Shown: positions 36,181-47,000, counted from the first letter of the stretch. The stretch is 64,000 nucleotides of DNA from Agrypnia vestita (GCA_016648135.1 JADDOH010009935.1:100237-164236); one strand, 5' to 3'. Translations and numbers: made by a program. The notes: generated by a model from the sequence alone, not told the origin.

Positions 36181-36949
36181 TATTGTGCGTGACTAGACAG
36201 ATAGGTAGGTACCTATGTACCTACTTAAAGAAAATGCTTTGTTTGAGTCGAGTTACGTCGTACGGTTTAACTAGCTTCAGTGAAATAATGAACATCCAAT
36301 CAATCAAGTATTTCATGTTGGCAATGTGTAAAATTATTAAGAAGAAAAAGAAATGCTCGATTCAATAAAATATTTTGGAATAATCGTATACCTACTTACT
36401 CTAAATAATCGTTATAAAAACGCGTTGGAAACATAACTAAGAAAATTGCAAGAAAAGTACCTTCCTAAGATTCTTCGGATGAATAAATAGGTAATACGAA
36501 TATTGACTCGAGAAACAGCCATAATAATAATCAATAATTGTTTCTCATGTTCAATATTGCTCCACTAAGTATTTTATACTCAAGTACCTACCTAACGAAG
36601 GAATCATTATAAAATGCAAATTCAACAAATCAAAGCGAAGATTCTAAGGAGAAATAAATACTCTAATATTAAAAAAATGTAAATTGGCTCACCGTAAAAC
36701 AAGGAATAAAGCTAAACATGATGATTATCATAAATTTTTTTTTATTGATTGAATGCTAAAATACTTAAATATGCTAATGGGTACCTACTTCAAAAATAAA
36801 ATTAAATATTAAGAAAGAAAATAAATATAATAATCTGTTGGCATTGCAAAGGACTAAAGGAATACAATGATCTATCAGAAAATGTAAAAAAACAGAGAAA
36901 TATCAACATATTGAAGAAGTAAGCTTAACTAGTGGTTTTTGTGATGACA

Positions 36950-37240
36950 GGATGATTGGATCCCCAACGCGCGTGCACGCATTGTATTACGCCGAAGAAA
37001 ATTCCAGGAAATTCCGGGTAAATGAACCATACAGTACTCAGCGGTCCTGCTTTTTGTAAATATCATCACATAATATTGTAGCTTAAAATATTATCATATA
37101 TTACCTAGATTTAAAAGTAAAAGAATAAACCGGTACTTAGATATTTACTTACCGGTAATTCGGTAATGTAATTTAGCCATATTTACCGGTTGATCGGTTT
37201 GCCAAAAACTGGTAATGAATGCCCTAACGGAATGGCGAAA
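36950..37240. repeat. ACCGGT/CGGTAA-rich repeat related to 43340-43945
   Basis: GGATCCCCAACGCGCGTGCA at one side and ATTTACCGGTTGATCGGTTT at the other match the 43.4-43.9 kb region in inverted orientation. Confidence 0.4.
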
Positions 37241-37347
37241 TTGAACCAAAAGTTCGGACAGATATTATTAATATTTAAAGCATTAACTTTGTGGTTAGAC
37301 ATTGCAACAGAATGTTAGTTAACTTAGTAAAAACCACTACCAGATTT

Positions 37348-37393
37348 ACGGTCTACCGGTTTCGAGACGTACCCGTCTCTTCGTCAGGACCAA
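37348..37393 (-). ncRNA. hammerhead ribozyme motif (type I-like, minimal)
   Basis: Minus strand: stem I 5' GGTC (37391-37388), core CTGACGA (37387-37381, matches CUGANGA), stem II GAGACG/CGTCTC with loop GGTA, core GAAA (37363-37360), stem III palindrome ACCGGT (37360-37355), then A and a predicted cleavage site before GACC (37353-37350), which pairs exactly with GGTC. One extra A sits between the core and stem II. Stem III is too short to close alone but self-complementary, so a dimer is plausible, as described for Penelope-type hammerheads. Confidence 0.7.
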
Positions 37394-37797
37394 CACTACA
37401 CTACTATATTCACAACACTATACACCCCAACCATAGTATTGTTAAACTTTCACCAATATTGATCACATGCGTGTTAATCTTGTCAGAGACAAGCATGCAC
37501 TAGCCTACAGAACATTCAGGAATCTAACAAAAGAGATTGAGAGGGGGCGGGATCTAAAGTGGGTGTTACCAAATCTTTTGTGAAAGTTAAATTAAAAAAA
37601 GGACTATATAGAAAATTGATTTGGTTATTAATTAGAGGTGCTTTATTATTCACCGCTTACCTTATGTAAAAAAGTCTAAATTATTTAATTTTAAACCTTT
37701 ATTATTAGTATTTAATATTTTAAATTTTAACCCCTATTTTTGAGTCAAATTTATGATTATTTAGGGTGTATAGTGTTGTGAATATAGTAGTGTAGTG

Positions 37798-37833
37798 TTG
37801 GTCCTGACGGGTAGTCTCGAAACCGGTAGACCG
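37798..37833 (+). ncRNA. broken hammerhead motif
   Basis: Plus strand GGTCCTGACG (37800-37809) then GGTAGTCTCGAAACCGGTAG (37810-37829) and ACC. Stem I and stem III are kept but one side of stem II and the GA of the core are deleted, so it should not cleave. Confidence 0.6.
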
Positions 37834-38479
37834 TCAATCTGGTAGTGGTTTTTACTAAGTTAACTAACATTCTGTTCGCATAGATCTTCAATTATCTCAA
37901 AGCCCCACTTTCACATCCTGCGGTTGGTAATTGTTACATGAGTGAACAACGCTTTCCCGGGAAACAATAATTTGTCATCGCATGACTGACGTATCTCTGA
38001 CGTCTCAATCGGAGGCTGCATAATTTTCTTATTTCCGTCCATCAGCATTAAGACGGTATGCAGGTAGATACCAATTAGACACCGCCGCCATTGAGTGCAT
38101 TCCTAGAATAATGCAGCATCCGACCGGATTTTTTTCATCCAGGTATATCCTCAGATTATTTTCAGATTGATCAATTATAGCATAGAACTTGCAGTCCCGC
38201 GAATAGTGTGAACACAGTTTTTTTTCAATCATAATATTATCCTCATAAATGTCATCCCATAAATGTGGCGTATAGATGCAAAACCGCCACTATTCATACG
38301 GAGCCCATATGGATAGTGGTGATGCAAATAATATATATTAAAATCTAAAATATATTCTCTTCTATTCTATTCATTTGTGTGGTAAACTTGCAAGATCCTC
38401 TTCCAAAATTCTAAATGATAAAATTTAAATTAAATATTTATCTGACAGAATATTATGAAGTATGAATAATCAAACATCA

Positions 38480-38830
38480 TAATTCTCCGTGTCACAATGT
38501 CCGTCACTATCGTTACCAAGGCGCTAGATGGGGCTGTTCTCACAGCATTAACTCGCGGCCGAAATATATATAATATGTAATATTTTCTATATAACAATAC
38601 TCTGTATAAAAGTTCACAGTTCAAAGTTTTCGTGAGAACACGCACATTTGCCAAAAATATTGTCGTTAAAAATTATCAAATAAAAAAAAAATCCAGCACA
38701 TTTTATAAAAAAATAAATTGTGTAACGCTAGGACGTTAAAACTACTAACTACTGTAAAACTGAAATTCTAATATCTAAAAGTACGTACCTACGTCATTTT
38801 TGACGGGTTATAGCTGTTAGTATAATAACT
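38480..38830 (-). repeat. dispersed family with GACGGACATTGT and TGACGGGTTATAGCTG
   Basis: Reverse-oriented relative of 17840-18010: CACAATGTCCGTCACTATCG, GCGCTAGATGG, TTAACTCGCGGCC and, at the other end, GTCATTTTTGACGGGTTATA. Other pieces at 16165-16215, 18408-18470, 25395-25445 and 32195-32345. Class unknown. Confidence 0.5.
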
Positions 38831-38989
38831 GCAGTACGAATATTACAAAAAGTTTATACCGATTTCGTAGAAATTATAGTAGAGTATGGCCTATTTTTAA
38901 GTATTGACTAGCCGCTGCTGTTTTTTTCTTCTTAAAATTAAATAGAGATGCGAACACGCAATACGTGTCGCATCAATATTCGTACTGTT

Positions 38990-39118
38990 CTCAAACTAAG
39001 CCAAAAAAAGCCTGTGCTATGAAAATAGGACTAAATTGCTGGTGTCCCGGAATGGGGCCCGAACCACCGACCAGAAGATCACTAGGCGAGCGTCATGACC
39101 ACTACACCAACAAGCTAC
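38990..39118 (-). mobile_element. tRNA-like SINE, copy 3
   Basis: Minus strand starts TAGCTTGTTGGTGTAGTGGT (pol III box A TGGTGTAGTGG), then box B-like GGTTCGGGCCCC and GGGACACCAGCAATTTAGTC. Tail AATAGCACAGGCTTTTTTTGG. Confidence 0.65.
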
Positions 39119-39140
39119 ACATATTGCGTGTTTTTTTATT

Positions 39141-39270
39141 ATTCTCAAACTAAGCCAAAAGTCTGTGCTATTAAAATAGGACTAAATTGCTGGTGTCCCG
39201 GCATGGGGCCAGAACCACCGACCACCAGAACATTAGGCGATCGTCATGACATCTACACCAACAAGCTACT
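39141..39270 (-). mobile_element. tRNA-like SINE, copy 4
   Basis: Adjacent to copy 3 in the same orientation; TTGGTGTAGATGTCATGACG and GTGGTTCTGGCCCC show a decayed box A and box B. Confidence 0.6.
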
Positions 39271-39289
39271 TGTAAATTATTCTTAAAAA

Positions 39290-39660
39290 CTGGACGCTCT
39301 GTGATCATCATGGAGTCCTTCATTTTACCCCCTGAAGGAGTCCCTTCGCCGTTCCTGGCGTCCTGCAAAATTCTGTCGTGTCGTCATATCGCCGATTCGA
39401 AATCCGTTGGAAGCGAACAATGCCAGCGAGGTTCCCCCTTTTTTCATCCCCCCGCCTCGCGCCGGGCAGATGTTTGGATCATTCTCACACGGGGGTAGCC
39501 CGAGCACCACCCCGGCCTACCCCTGATTTATATTTTGTGCACAACAATGGCCATCGCAATGTGTCGCGGCCAGCGGTACAGAAAAGAACGCGAGCTTCCA
39601 GCGTAGGCTCTGCTAATTTACGGATATGCGCGTGTGAACCGATTTCCTTCCCACTGAGAT
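39290..39660. other. GC-rich unique island upstream of insc
   Basis: Highest GC stretch of the upstream half (for example GAAGGAGTCCCTTCGCCG, CCCCGCCTCGCGCCGGGCAG, CACCACCCCGGCCTACCCC). Open frames on both strands overlap but none resembles a known protein. Could be a promoter, enhancer or 5' exon. Confidence 0.35.
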
Positions 39661-39739
39661 TATATAAAAGAAATATTGAAAATAACCCACAGTCTATACA
39701 GGGATTAATAGATTTAGTTTACAGGTAGATTCCTACCTA

Positions 39740-40275
39740 ACTTACCAATCGAAATATTTATTTATTTAATAATCAATTCAATTTTTCAATTCAATTCATT
39801 TCAATTTATTTATTTTTTACATAACATTTACATTAGAAATACTACATTTAATTCGTAAATGTTATAAATAAGTTAGAATTATATGCGCATATATAAACAA
39901 AAGCAAATATTAAACATATATAAAATCATTCACATCAAAGGTGTAGGGGAATACCCTCTCAGAGACATGGAACAGATCGATATCCAGAGTAATATTGTTC
40001 AGCATAGCAGTAGCTCTTCCAACAGGCATAACCATTGGCAGGTTGGTCCTGTATATTGGAATGTGAAACAATCCATGCTGTGGCTGTCTTAGGTAATTAT
40101 CGGGAACGTACAAACCAATGCTCCGCATAATTTCAGGATTATCGATCATACCGCGCAACAATCGATAAAAATGCGTAATCAATACATTCCTTCTAGTCTC
40201 TAAACTGTGGTAGCCAAGCATACCCTGGAGGAACTCGGTTGGGTAAAGCCAAGGATAATGTCCGTACTCTCTCAA
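39740..40275 (-). pseudogene. non-LTR reverse-transcriptase C-terminus, minus strand
   Basis: Minus-strand frame 40275-39910 reads YPWLYPTEFLQGMLGYHSLE, TRRNVLITHFYRLLRGMIDN, GLYVPDNYLRQPQHGLF and AVGRATAMLN-like sequence, the C-terminal region of Jockey/CR1-type reverse transcriptase that is very common in moth genomes. AT-rich 3' UTR runs to about 39740. 5'-truncated; frame intact for 121 codons. Confidence 0.75.
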
Positions 40276-40923
40276 AAGTTAATAATTAAAAAATAATGAT
40301 ATAAATAAAACATATTTAAAATAAATGAACAATATATATAAGCGATGATTAGTACAAAAGCAAACAGTAATAATAAGAAACCTTACATATTAATAATAAA
40401 GTAAAATAAAGATAATTAAACCAATATACCAGATAAATAAGATAAGAAGATAAAATAAATATAAAAGATAAAATCAAAACACATTTAAAAGGGAAATGAA
40501 CAATAATTAGGACACTTTAAAATAAATAAATATATATAATTCATGTTTAACAAAATATAATTAAAAATTTAGTCCATTAAACTGTAATTAATTCTATTGG
40601 TATATTCTAAGTCTAAGTAATTATTTATTCGGGTATGCTCCTACAGCGAAAAATGTCTAAGAATTCCGAAAATTTGTTTCCAAGGCGATCCATGCGTGTT
40701 AACGGTGAATTTAATGCATAGTTATTCCTGTGGGTCCCTACAAAGAACATTCATTCATTCAATTCTATTCAAGCTATCATATTCTAATATAAATAGTTAT
40801 GGAGATAAGCGACTTGTAAGTTTCTGACTTATTTTCTGTAACATGTTGTATCATTCAAGTTACTTATATCGAATATTAAAAATTTATTCGCTTTAATACA
40901 AATCAATTAAAATTATTTAAATC

Positions 40924-41204
40924 TTGCATCCGAATATGCGAAGCGGGGTGGGCGAAAAGAGGCGGCTCCTGAACAGAATCGCCCAACAACGAGCGATTTG
41001 GATAGGCCATAGTATAAGGCATCCGGGCCTGCTTTTTACCATCGTCGGGGGAAATGTTGAAGGCAACAATCGTAGAAGCCGCCCGAGATTAAGCTACGTA
41101 GACCAGATTATCGGAGATGTGCGCTGAGAAATGAAATGAAGAGGCTGGCAGGTGACAGAGAGGAGTGGAGATCTAGTTTGGTGCAGACCAATCCTAGGAT
41201 TGTG
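40924..41204 (+). pseudogene. RTE-like reverse-transcriptase C-terminal fragment
   Basis: RRLLNRIAQQRAIWIGHSI, RHPGLLFTIVGGNVEG, RRSRPRLSYVDQIIGDVR then, after a frame change near 41125, REMKRLAGDREEWRS. This is the conserved tail (R-W-x-GH-x-x-R, GRPR-x-x-x-x-DQ) of RTE-type elements. It is flanked by A(T/C)CTTGCA on both sides (near 40922 and 41220), consistent with a target duplication in a fold-back family copy. Confidence 0.7.
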
Positions 41205-41339
41205 ACCCATAATAAAAAACCTTGCAATAAATTCAGATTAAAATTTCTGTAAGGTTTTAAATTTTCATTTAATTCGTATTAAACGAATGAATTTTCAATA
41301 TTCGATGTAAGTAACTTAAATGATAGTTTAATGTTCTAA

Positions 41340-41994
41340 GGTACTGATACACATGCTTATTTTTGAGCATGCTCATTAGCAATGACTAACAATCAAACAC
41401 ACATGCTTATTACTGGCATGGTCTTTTTGTAGAATAGAGACGTTCTTGTTCAAAATGGAAACATTGCAAACTGAGATATGAAATTCAAGTGAACTAATAA
41501 ATCAAAACAGTTCCCGAGTTTCCATCCGCACATTTTTGATTTTAGTTTTTATAATTTTTATTGTAAGATTTGAATCATTCATGGCTTTTAATAAAGTTTC
41601 ATAAACATTATTTCTTGATATATTATTTTCATACAGCGGTGACCGAATATTCCACAGACATTTGTGATTTAAGTCACGAAAATAAATGTTTTGTCATCTC
41701 CCCAACGCATTATATTTGTTTCATCTGTCGCGGACTGAGAAGATCTCATCAATAATCGATACAAGCCGCGAATGACATTAGCATGCTCATAAGCAAGCCG
41801 GTTCACACATACTCAAAGATACCCCTTCGACCTACAAATTAAATGAACATGCTCATAAATCACATGGCGGTTGATTTTTGAGCTTGCTCATTACTAGCAA
41901 TGTGCGTACACACATGCTACTAATTAGTAATAGATCAAGAAGCTCAATACTGCGCATGCTCACGTGCCACTAATGGGCATGTGTATCAGTACCG
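41340..41994. mobile_element. MITE with GGTACTGATACACATGC ends
   Basis: Left GGTACTGATACACATGC (41340-41356) is complemented by GCATGTGTATCAGTACC (41977-41993). TAA is adjacent on both sides (41337-41339 and 41995-41997 region). Six or more subterminal variants of GCATGCTCATTAGCAA occur inside. It interrupts a fold-back family copy, which resumes at 41998. Confidence 0.7.
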
Positions 41995-42009
41995 TAACAG
42001 ACAATAAGT

Positions 42010-42540
42010 CAAAAATATTGTTAAAATCCACGTTTATTGGGCACTAATATTAGAAAAATTCAAAATATTCAAAATTCGGCTATAAAATTAATAAATAAAG
42101 AAAGTGCTACTAAAGATATACAGGAACTCTTCAAGAAACAAGGCTCTATGCCAATTAATGCTATCTTGTGGTACAAACTAATTACACGATATCATGAAGA
42201 TGGGACATATAAGCATAGATTGATTCATAAACATAGTACCAGATTTACGGTTAAAGAAGGACTACGAATACCGAAGGTCATAAATAAATATGGACAAGGA
42301 ACATTAAAATATGTCATACCAAAAATATTAAATAAAATCCCATGTCGTGTCAAAATGGATATTAATAAAAAAGGGCAAAATACAGAATTAATGAATATGT
42401 TGTTAAATAAAAGAGACTTATTTTGATTTTGGTAATATTTGTATTTTTTCTTGTATTGTTGTATAGTATTGTTGATTTGTATTTGAGTTTATAAGATCTA
42501 TTGTAATTAATTAATATGAATGTATTTCTGGTAAATACAA
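42010..42540 (+). pseudogene. non-LTR retrotransposon reverse-transcriptase C-terminus
   Basis: An open frame of about 129 codons ends at 42426. It starts within NIRKIQNIQNSAIKLINKE, the conserved region after the thumb of Jockey/CR1-type reverse transcriptases, and continues through STRFTVKEGLRIPKV and GTLKYVIPKILNKIP to its own stop. An AT-rich 3' UTR follows to about 42540. 5'-truncated, as usual for LINE insertions; the frame is intact, so it may be one of the younger copies. Confidence 0.7.
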
Positions 42541-42654
42541 TTTATTTATATGTATTTATTGATGCACCTACAGACAAATATCAATGTGATGTTTTGTGGG
42601 TCTGAGATGTAAAAAAAAAAAATAATAGTAAAAAAAAAAATGACAATTGCATAT

Positions 42655-42785
42655 AAATATAAAATTCATGGCTGAAAATCCAGAGACAGCGGTTTGGCCA
42701 GTCTAATGTAGACCTATTCCGGGCCGCAGTAAATAAAGTGGTAATAGCAAACGTCCAAGGACACAAGAAGAAGAAGAAGAAGGCC
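42655..42785 (+). repeat. retrotransposon 3' tail fragment with (GAA)n
   Basis: Reads QRQRFGQSNVDLFRAAVNKV then QGH and a run of AAG codons, similar to the C-terminal tails of RTE-like elements that end in GAA repeats. Low information. Confidence 0.35.
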
Positions 42786-43200
42786 TAGCATCCTGCTGAT
42801 TAGCGCGGTTACCTTACCCCGCGATAAAAATCAACGGATGATAAACGCATCGCCGGATTGAGTGTAATGAAAACGGCATACATCAATAAATTGTAACAAA
42901 CGGTACCTACCCATGTAACGCGTGTAAGAATTCAGCGTTTTTCCAAGTTTCCCCATTCGCCATCGAGAGTGTTTCTTCTTGGCAAGTTTCGCTTCTCGTA
43001 AAAACGCACCGTTTCTTTTTTGTGAGAATAATTCATGCAGAAATCCGCCGCCCACGCTTCTCGGCGCATGGAAAGTTATGGGAAAACTTGCCGCTGCGTT
43101 GTGCATTATTTGACACATCATCGATATTGCATACACACCGTAAAAGTAAACGCGGCAAATATTCACCCAGTGGGCAGGCGCGCGCATGAAGCGTGACTTT
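42780..43200. other. GC-richer island upstream of insc, no repeat recognised
   Basis: About 400 bp with dense CpG-containing motifs (GCGCGGTTACC, CCCGCGATAAAAATCAACGG, GCGGCAAATATTC, GGGCAGGCGCGCGC). Three open frames overlap it but none resembles a protein. Candidate enhancer or promoter. Confidence 0.3.
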
Positions 43201-43339
43201 TACGTAATCTTACTCATATTTGGGAAAAAATATCGAAATTAAATATTTATCAGACAGAATATTATGAAATATTAAAATATGAATAGGTAGGTACTATGCT
43301 AATTATTGTGGTAAGAATATTGCGGGATATGTTCTCACT

Positions 43340-43945
43340 GCACGCCCCTGCTCTAAGGCATGCACTCATCATCGGTTTTCGATAAACCGATTTACTGTTA
43401 AATATGGCTAAATTCCGTAATCGGTAAATAAATTACTAAGTACCAGTAATTTCGGTAAATTATTTTTCACATTGAAAAGTATTTTATAGTAATATTTTTA
43501 AACTAGATTTTTGTGACGATATTTGCAAAAAGCCTTGAGTATTTTGTTGTATTTTATCTGAAAATTTCTCTTGCGCGCACGTGCAATGGGGATCCGGAAT
43601 TAAACATCGCAAAAATTACTAGTCAAGCTTACGGTCTTATTTATTGATATTCAGATATTATACCTTTTAGTGCATTAACTTTTTTTCTAGTTAATTACAT
43701 TTGAAAGTTGCCGATTTCTTTTGGATAACTTTGTGTACCTATAATATAATAAGTATTCTTTGTGTAAAATAAAATTTTAATAATATTTTTTTATTTAAAT
43801 GTTTTTCTTCAATTTGTTGTTTTACATCATACTATTATAATGCCATAATTTTCACTTTTTGACACCTCATAATTACTGGTAATCTGGTATTAAATTCAGA
43901 GTTTTACTGATTTACCGGTATTTGGCTTTATCGGTAAATTGTTAT
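43340..43945. repeat. TTACCGGT-rich dispersed repeat, related to 36950-37240
   Basis: Both regions share GGTAAAT/ATTTACCGG motifs, ATATGGCTAAAT or its complement, and a GCGCG.ACGTGCAATGGGGATCC block; the two are in opposite orientations. CACGCCCCTG near 43350 resembles hAT-type ends. Boundaries not resolved. Confidence 0.4.
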
Positions 43946-44124
43946 GCGTATGAAAGATTGAGAAGTTTTCTAAAAATGTACTCATCAAATTCGAACACAT
44001 CTTTCAACACTTTCTACGATCTTCTCCATTGGCCAATTCATGTTGTACCTATCTCTACTTTTCAATCTATCCATGTTTTCAATCATTCTTTTTTGTGGAT
44101 AGGGTACTGCCGTTGTATGTCTAA

Positions 44125-44269
44125 GGGCCGGTTGTTTCAAGTTGGATTAAAGTAAGCGTTCTTTTAAAGCATAGATTTTTACGTTCTCCACCAATCAGAC
44201 GATCCGTTTTCGTAAAAATCTATGCTTTAATCGACCGCTTACTTTGATCGAACTTGAAACAACCGGGCC
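44125..44269. mobile_element. PIF/Harbinger-type MITE with TAA target duplication
   Basis: 145 bp. Ends GGGCCGGTTGTTTCAAG and the complement of GGCCCGGTTGTTTCAAG, flanked by TAA at 44122-44124 and 44270-44272. Inverted relative of 55014-55148. Confidence 0.75.
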
Positions 44270-44379
44270 TAATGTGGGAAATTGAATAAAAGTTTTAAAA
44301 AACCATCTTATTACATATTTTTGAAGGTAAGGGGGATGGATAACATCATGATCTGTCAACTGTGAAATTTTGTCACATG

Positions 44380-44720
44380 TTTTCTTTTTTTTTTAACTGC
44401 AAGACTAACCCGCCCGTTAACGTTCAATATCATTTCACGTTCCTTGCACTTTTAATGTTTCCGTGTCACGTTTGTTCTATTTTTCTGTTCGTTGGTGCGG
44501 GTGGAGAGTAGTCAACGCATAATGACGGATTTAAAAGGTAGAAATAAAATAAAAAATGGTTACAGAAGCCACATTGGTGCCGGCCGCATAATGCCAGCTC
44601 GCGATTCCCGACCGCCGATCAGCCGCGAGCCAACGTACTGTAAAGCGATTAATTTAGCATGTGCAGGGCTTTAAAAATGCATCCGTCTGCGTCTCTTAGT
44701 TGTGACGAAAGCTTTTTACG
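44380..44720. other. moderately GC-rich unique island upstream of insc
   Basis: Contains CCCGCCCGTTAACGTTCA, GCCGGCCGCATAATGCC and GCGATTCCCGACCGCCGA in otherwise AT-rich surroundings, with no repeat-family motif recognised. Candidate regulatory DNA or upstream non-coding exon of insc; nothing here decides which. Confidence 0.3.
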
Positions 44721-45179
44721 AATATACTAGCTGTAACACGTCAATAAATGCCGGTTGCTAAAGAATAAGTTGGCAAAAGATTGTAAAATAAATAAGAATA
44801 AAAAAAAAAATAAGATGGTGGAGGATGCAGAGGTTAAGTATATACGAACGTGGATAAGTAAATTAAAAGAAGTTACAGTGCAGACCAGCAATCTAAGTGA
44901 TTTAAAAAAATCAATCTAAATGCAATTGAAGATCTAAAAACGTGTTTTTATCATAAAATTATAGTAAATAAAGATAGTCGCAAAAAAGTGCGGGAAGATC
45001 ATATGCAGAGATGACAGCTGTTAACAAAGCAAAACAATAATTCCAAAACAATAAAAATGTTTACTTATTTATAGCTGGCACCCAAGAAATATTACCTAAT
45101 AACGACTTATCAAAATATTTGAACATTTTTTATGTATTTCCCCTACCCGCAGTTAAATGTCCAGTTCTAAACCCTGGCG

Positions 45180-45390
45180 TTTGGGAGGAACATGAAATGG
45201 TTCGCGTCTTTGCTAGGTTCTACATGTACTGTATTTTTGACGGATAATGCAGGCTCAGCGGTAGCAACATCGCTATCGTTGCGTATCGTATTATATTTCC
45301 GGTCGTTTAATTTCGTTTTCTTAGCCGTGAATTCGAACGAAATTACGGACGGTACACGAAGTTACGGGGACAGAAGCTGAAATTCAGTTT
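45180..45390. repeat. dispersed repeat shared with 30400-30560
   Basis: Both regions contain ATGGTTCGCGTCTTTGCTA, then TAATTTCGTTTT, AGCCGT and GAAATTAC.GAC in order. Function unknown; no coding frame. Confidence 0.5.
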
Positions 45391-45695
45391 CGTTTTCGGA
45401 TGAAAAATCTAGTTTCGGATTGTCTCTTGTTAAAATAGAACTCAATATTTTTTAATTCAATTTAACTCAGATTATTTAAGTTGCGCAATGGTGGACGCAT
45501 ATTCGACATTCAAACTAGGGAAACCTGTTTTGACAGATGATTACAAAATGACTCATTTCAAATATGTACATATTTACAAATATATTCGATTAACCTATCA
45601 GACGACGTTAAATTTGAATAATCTATCTACCACACATCGTAATCTACTTAAATATTTATAATTTTACTGCTGAATAAATTAATATTAAAAATTCA

Positions 45696-46278
45696 TCTAT
45701 ACTAATATATAAAGAGGTAAAGTTTGTGAGTTTATAAGTTCTAATGTAGGAGGTAATCTCCGAAACTACTCATCCGATTTCAAAAATTCTATCATAATAT
45801 TTAGAATGAACTTTAGGCTATGTATCATCCAGTTGAAATAAAAGGGTTTTTCTTGGTGACCTTTTTTATTACTAAAGTCGACGAAAAAACGGCCGAGCGA
45901 ATGCGTTTCTTACGAACGCTGCCTTAACAGTAAGAGATAAATGAAGGCTTTCTACAGAGAAGTTGTAGAATTTAAAAAGGCCTATAAAAAAGTTCTGAAC
46001 AAAATGTATCTATATGTTAAGGTAAATTCACAAATTGATAAAATATGAATAAAATATATATTAAAAATTCATTTTCATTTGTCGGGGGTAATTTAAGTAG
46101 GTAATGTTAAATTCTTATCAAAATAAATTTCTTTATCATCAGGAAAATTTTATGTAGATAAAAATTTCCTTTTACACAACATTTTTTGGACGAGTAGTTT
46201 AGATTATATTGATTTTTAACTGATACACATATAGTCTCAAACTGAATTCCACGCGGGCGAAGCTGCGGGAACAGTTAG
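45696..46278 (+). mobile_element. Helitron-like non-autonomous element
   Basis: Starts TCTATACTAATATATAAAG right after an A and ends with a GC-rich hairpin-like segment (CGCGGGCGAAGCTGCGGG) then ACAGTTAG before a T. Insertion between A and T, TC at the 5' end and a near-CTRR 3' end fit Helitrons. The internal phrases on CTACTCATCCGATTTCAAAA and the GCGAAGCTGCGGG end are typical of abundant insect Helitron derivatives. The 3' TTAG is one base off the consensus CTAG. Confidence 0.6.
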
Positions 46279-46589
46279 TCGCTAATAAATAAATATAAGA
46301 CTTATAGTCCGTCCAACTTATCTGGAGAATAAAGGAGGGCGTCCCAATCGTTGTGGTGCTGCCCATAGTCTAAAAATTATCTCATTTTTAGGGAATTTTT
46401 TGCAAATTCATTTTTTCTTAAACAATTTATTAAGCAGTATACGACACGATAAAAAATCAAAAAATGTAAAGTAATGTACAAATAAATTTATCAAAATATA
46501 CATTCGCAAAATACACGTCACCAAATTGCGTTTTTTCAAAATCAAAGAAAAATACAATTGTCAAAAAAAAAAAACAAACAATTATTCTT

Positions 46590-46800
46590 TTAGGCCGGCG
46601 CCACATTACGCAGATATTCCGCTTTTTGTCTTTTATTATCGTCTTTTCCGTTGCGCCAAATCGGCAAAGCAAATAGATCGACCGATCATCCGCGTAGTGT
46701 GTTTAATAAGCGCATATTGTATGGAAAGAAATGTAGCGATGTTCCGCGACAGAAGAGACGCGGCGGAAGATCCGCGCAGAGTGGCGCCGGTTTTATTCGG
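46590..46800. mobile_element. GC-rich MITE nested in the IS630-type transposon
   Basis: Left end CCGGCGCCACATTACGCAGA pairs with right end TCCGCGCAGAGTGGCGCCGG; inner TTCCGC and GCGGAA also pair. TTTA/TTTTA lies on both sides, but the exact target duplication is uncertain. No coding capacity. Confidence 0.6.
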
Positions 46801-46859
46801 TGTCTCATACGTAATGATCTGACCTCCATGTTTAACTCAGTAACACCTAAGGATATCAA

Positions 46860-47000
46860 TCGGTTTAGGGCCGTTGTATCAACTTGGTTTATAGTCATCT
46901 TTCGTTCAAAGCATAGATATTTTGCGTTTTCCACCGATCAAACAACTCGCTTTCGTAAAAATCTATGCTTTAAATGAACTATTGCTATAAAGTAAGTTGA
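46860..47000. mobile_element. MITE nested in the IS630-type transposon
   Basis: Imperfect inverted repeat: TATCAACTTGGTTTATAG at the left pairs with CTATAAAGTAAGTTGATTAA at the right, and inner CAAAGCATAGATATTTTGCG pairs with CGTAAAAATCTATGCTTT. The inner block is shared with the Harbinger-type copies at 44125 and 55014, so this is a diverged relative. Confidence 0.6.

Larger units (their letters stand above)
37313..37875. mobile_element. Penelope-like terminal repeats in inverted orientation
   Basis: Sequence from TGTTAGTTAACTTAGTAAAA (37313) through the hammerhead motif to about 37440 recurs as reverse complement at about 37765-37875. Each arm carries a hammerhead-like motif. The interior, including GAGAGGGGGCGGGATC, does not resemble a coding region. 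Inverted terminal repeats with hammerheads are a known feature of Penelope-like retroelements; assignment is inferred. Confidence 0.6.
40785..42020. repeat. fold-back family copy split twice by other insertions
   Basis: Family segments at 40785-40923 (ATAGTTATGGAGATAAGCGA, ATTTATTCGCTTTAATACAA), 41205-41336 (CTGTAAGGTTTTAAATTTTC, CGAATGAATTTTCAATATTCG) and 41998-42020 (CAATAAGTCAAAAATATTG) line up with intact copies. The gaps are an RTE-like fragment and a MITE. Confidence 0.7.

Noticed and set aside
39378..39728. 116-codon frame in the GC-rich island
   Set aside because: Open frames occur on both strands here, as expected of GC-rich DNA with few stops; no protein family features.
46526..46977. 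98- and 108-codon frames around 46.5-47.0 kb
   Set aside because: They cover the inverted repeats of two nested MITEs and have no protein features.
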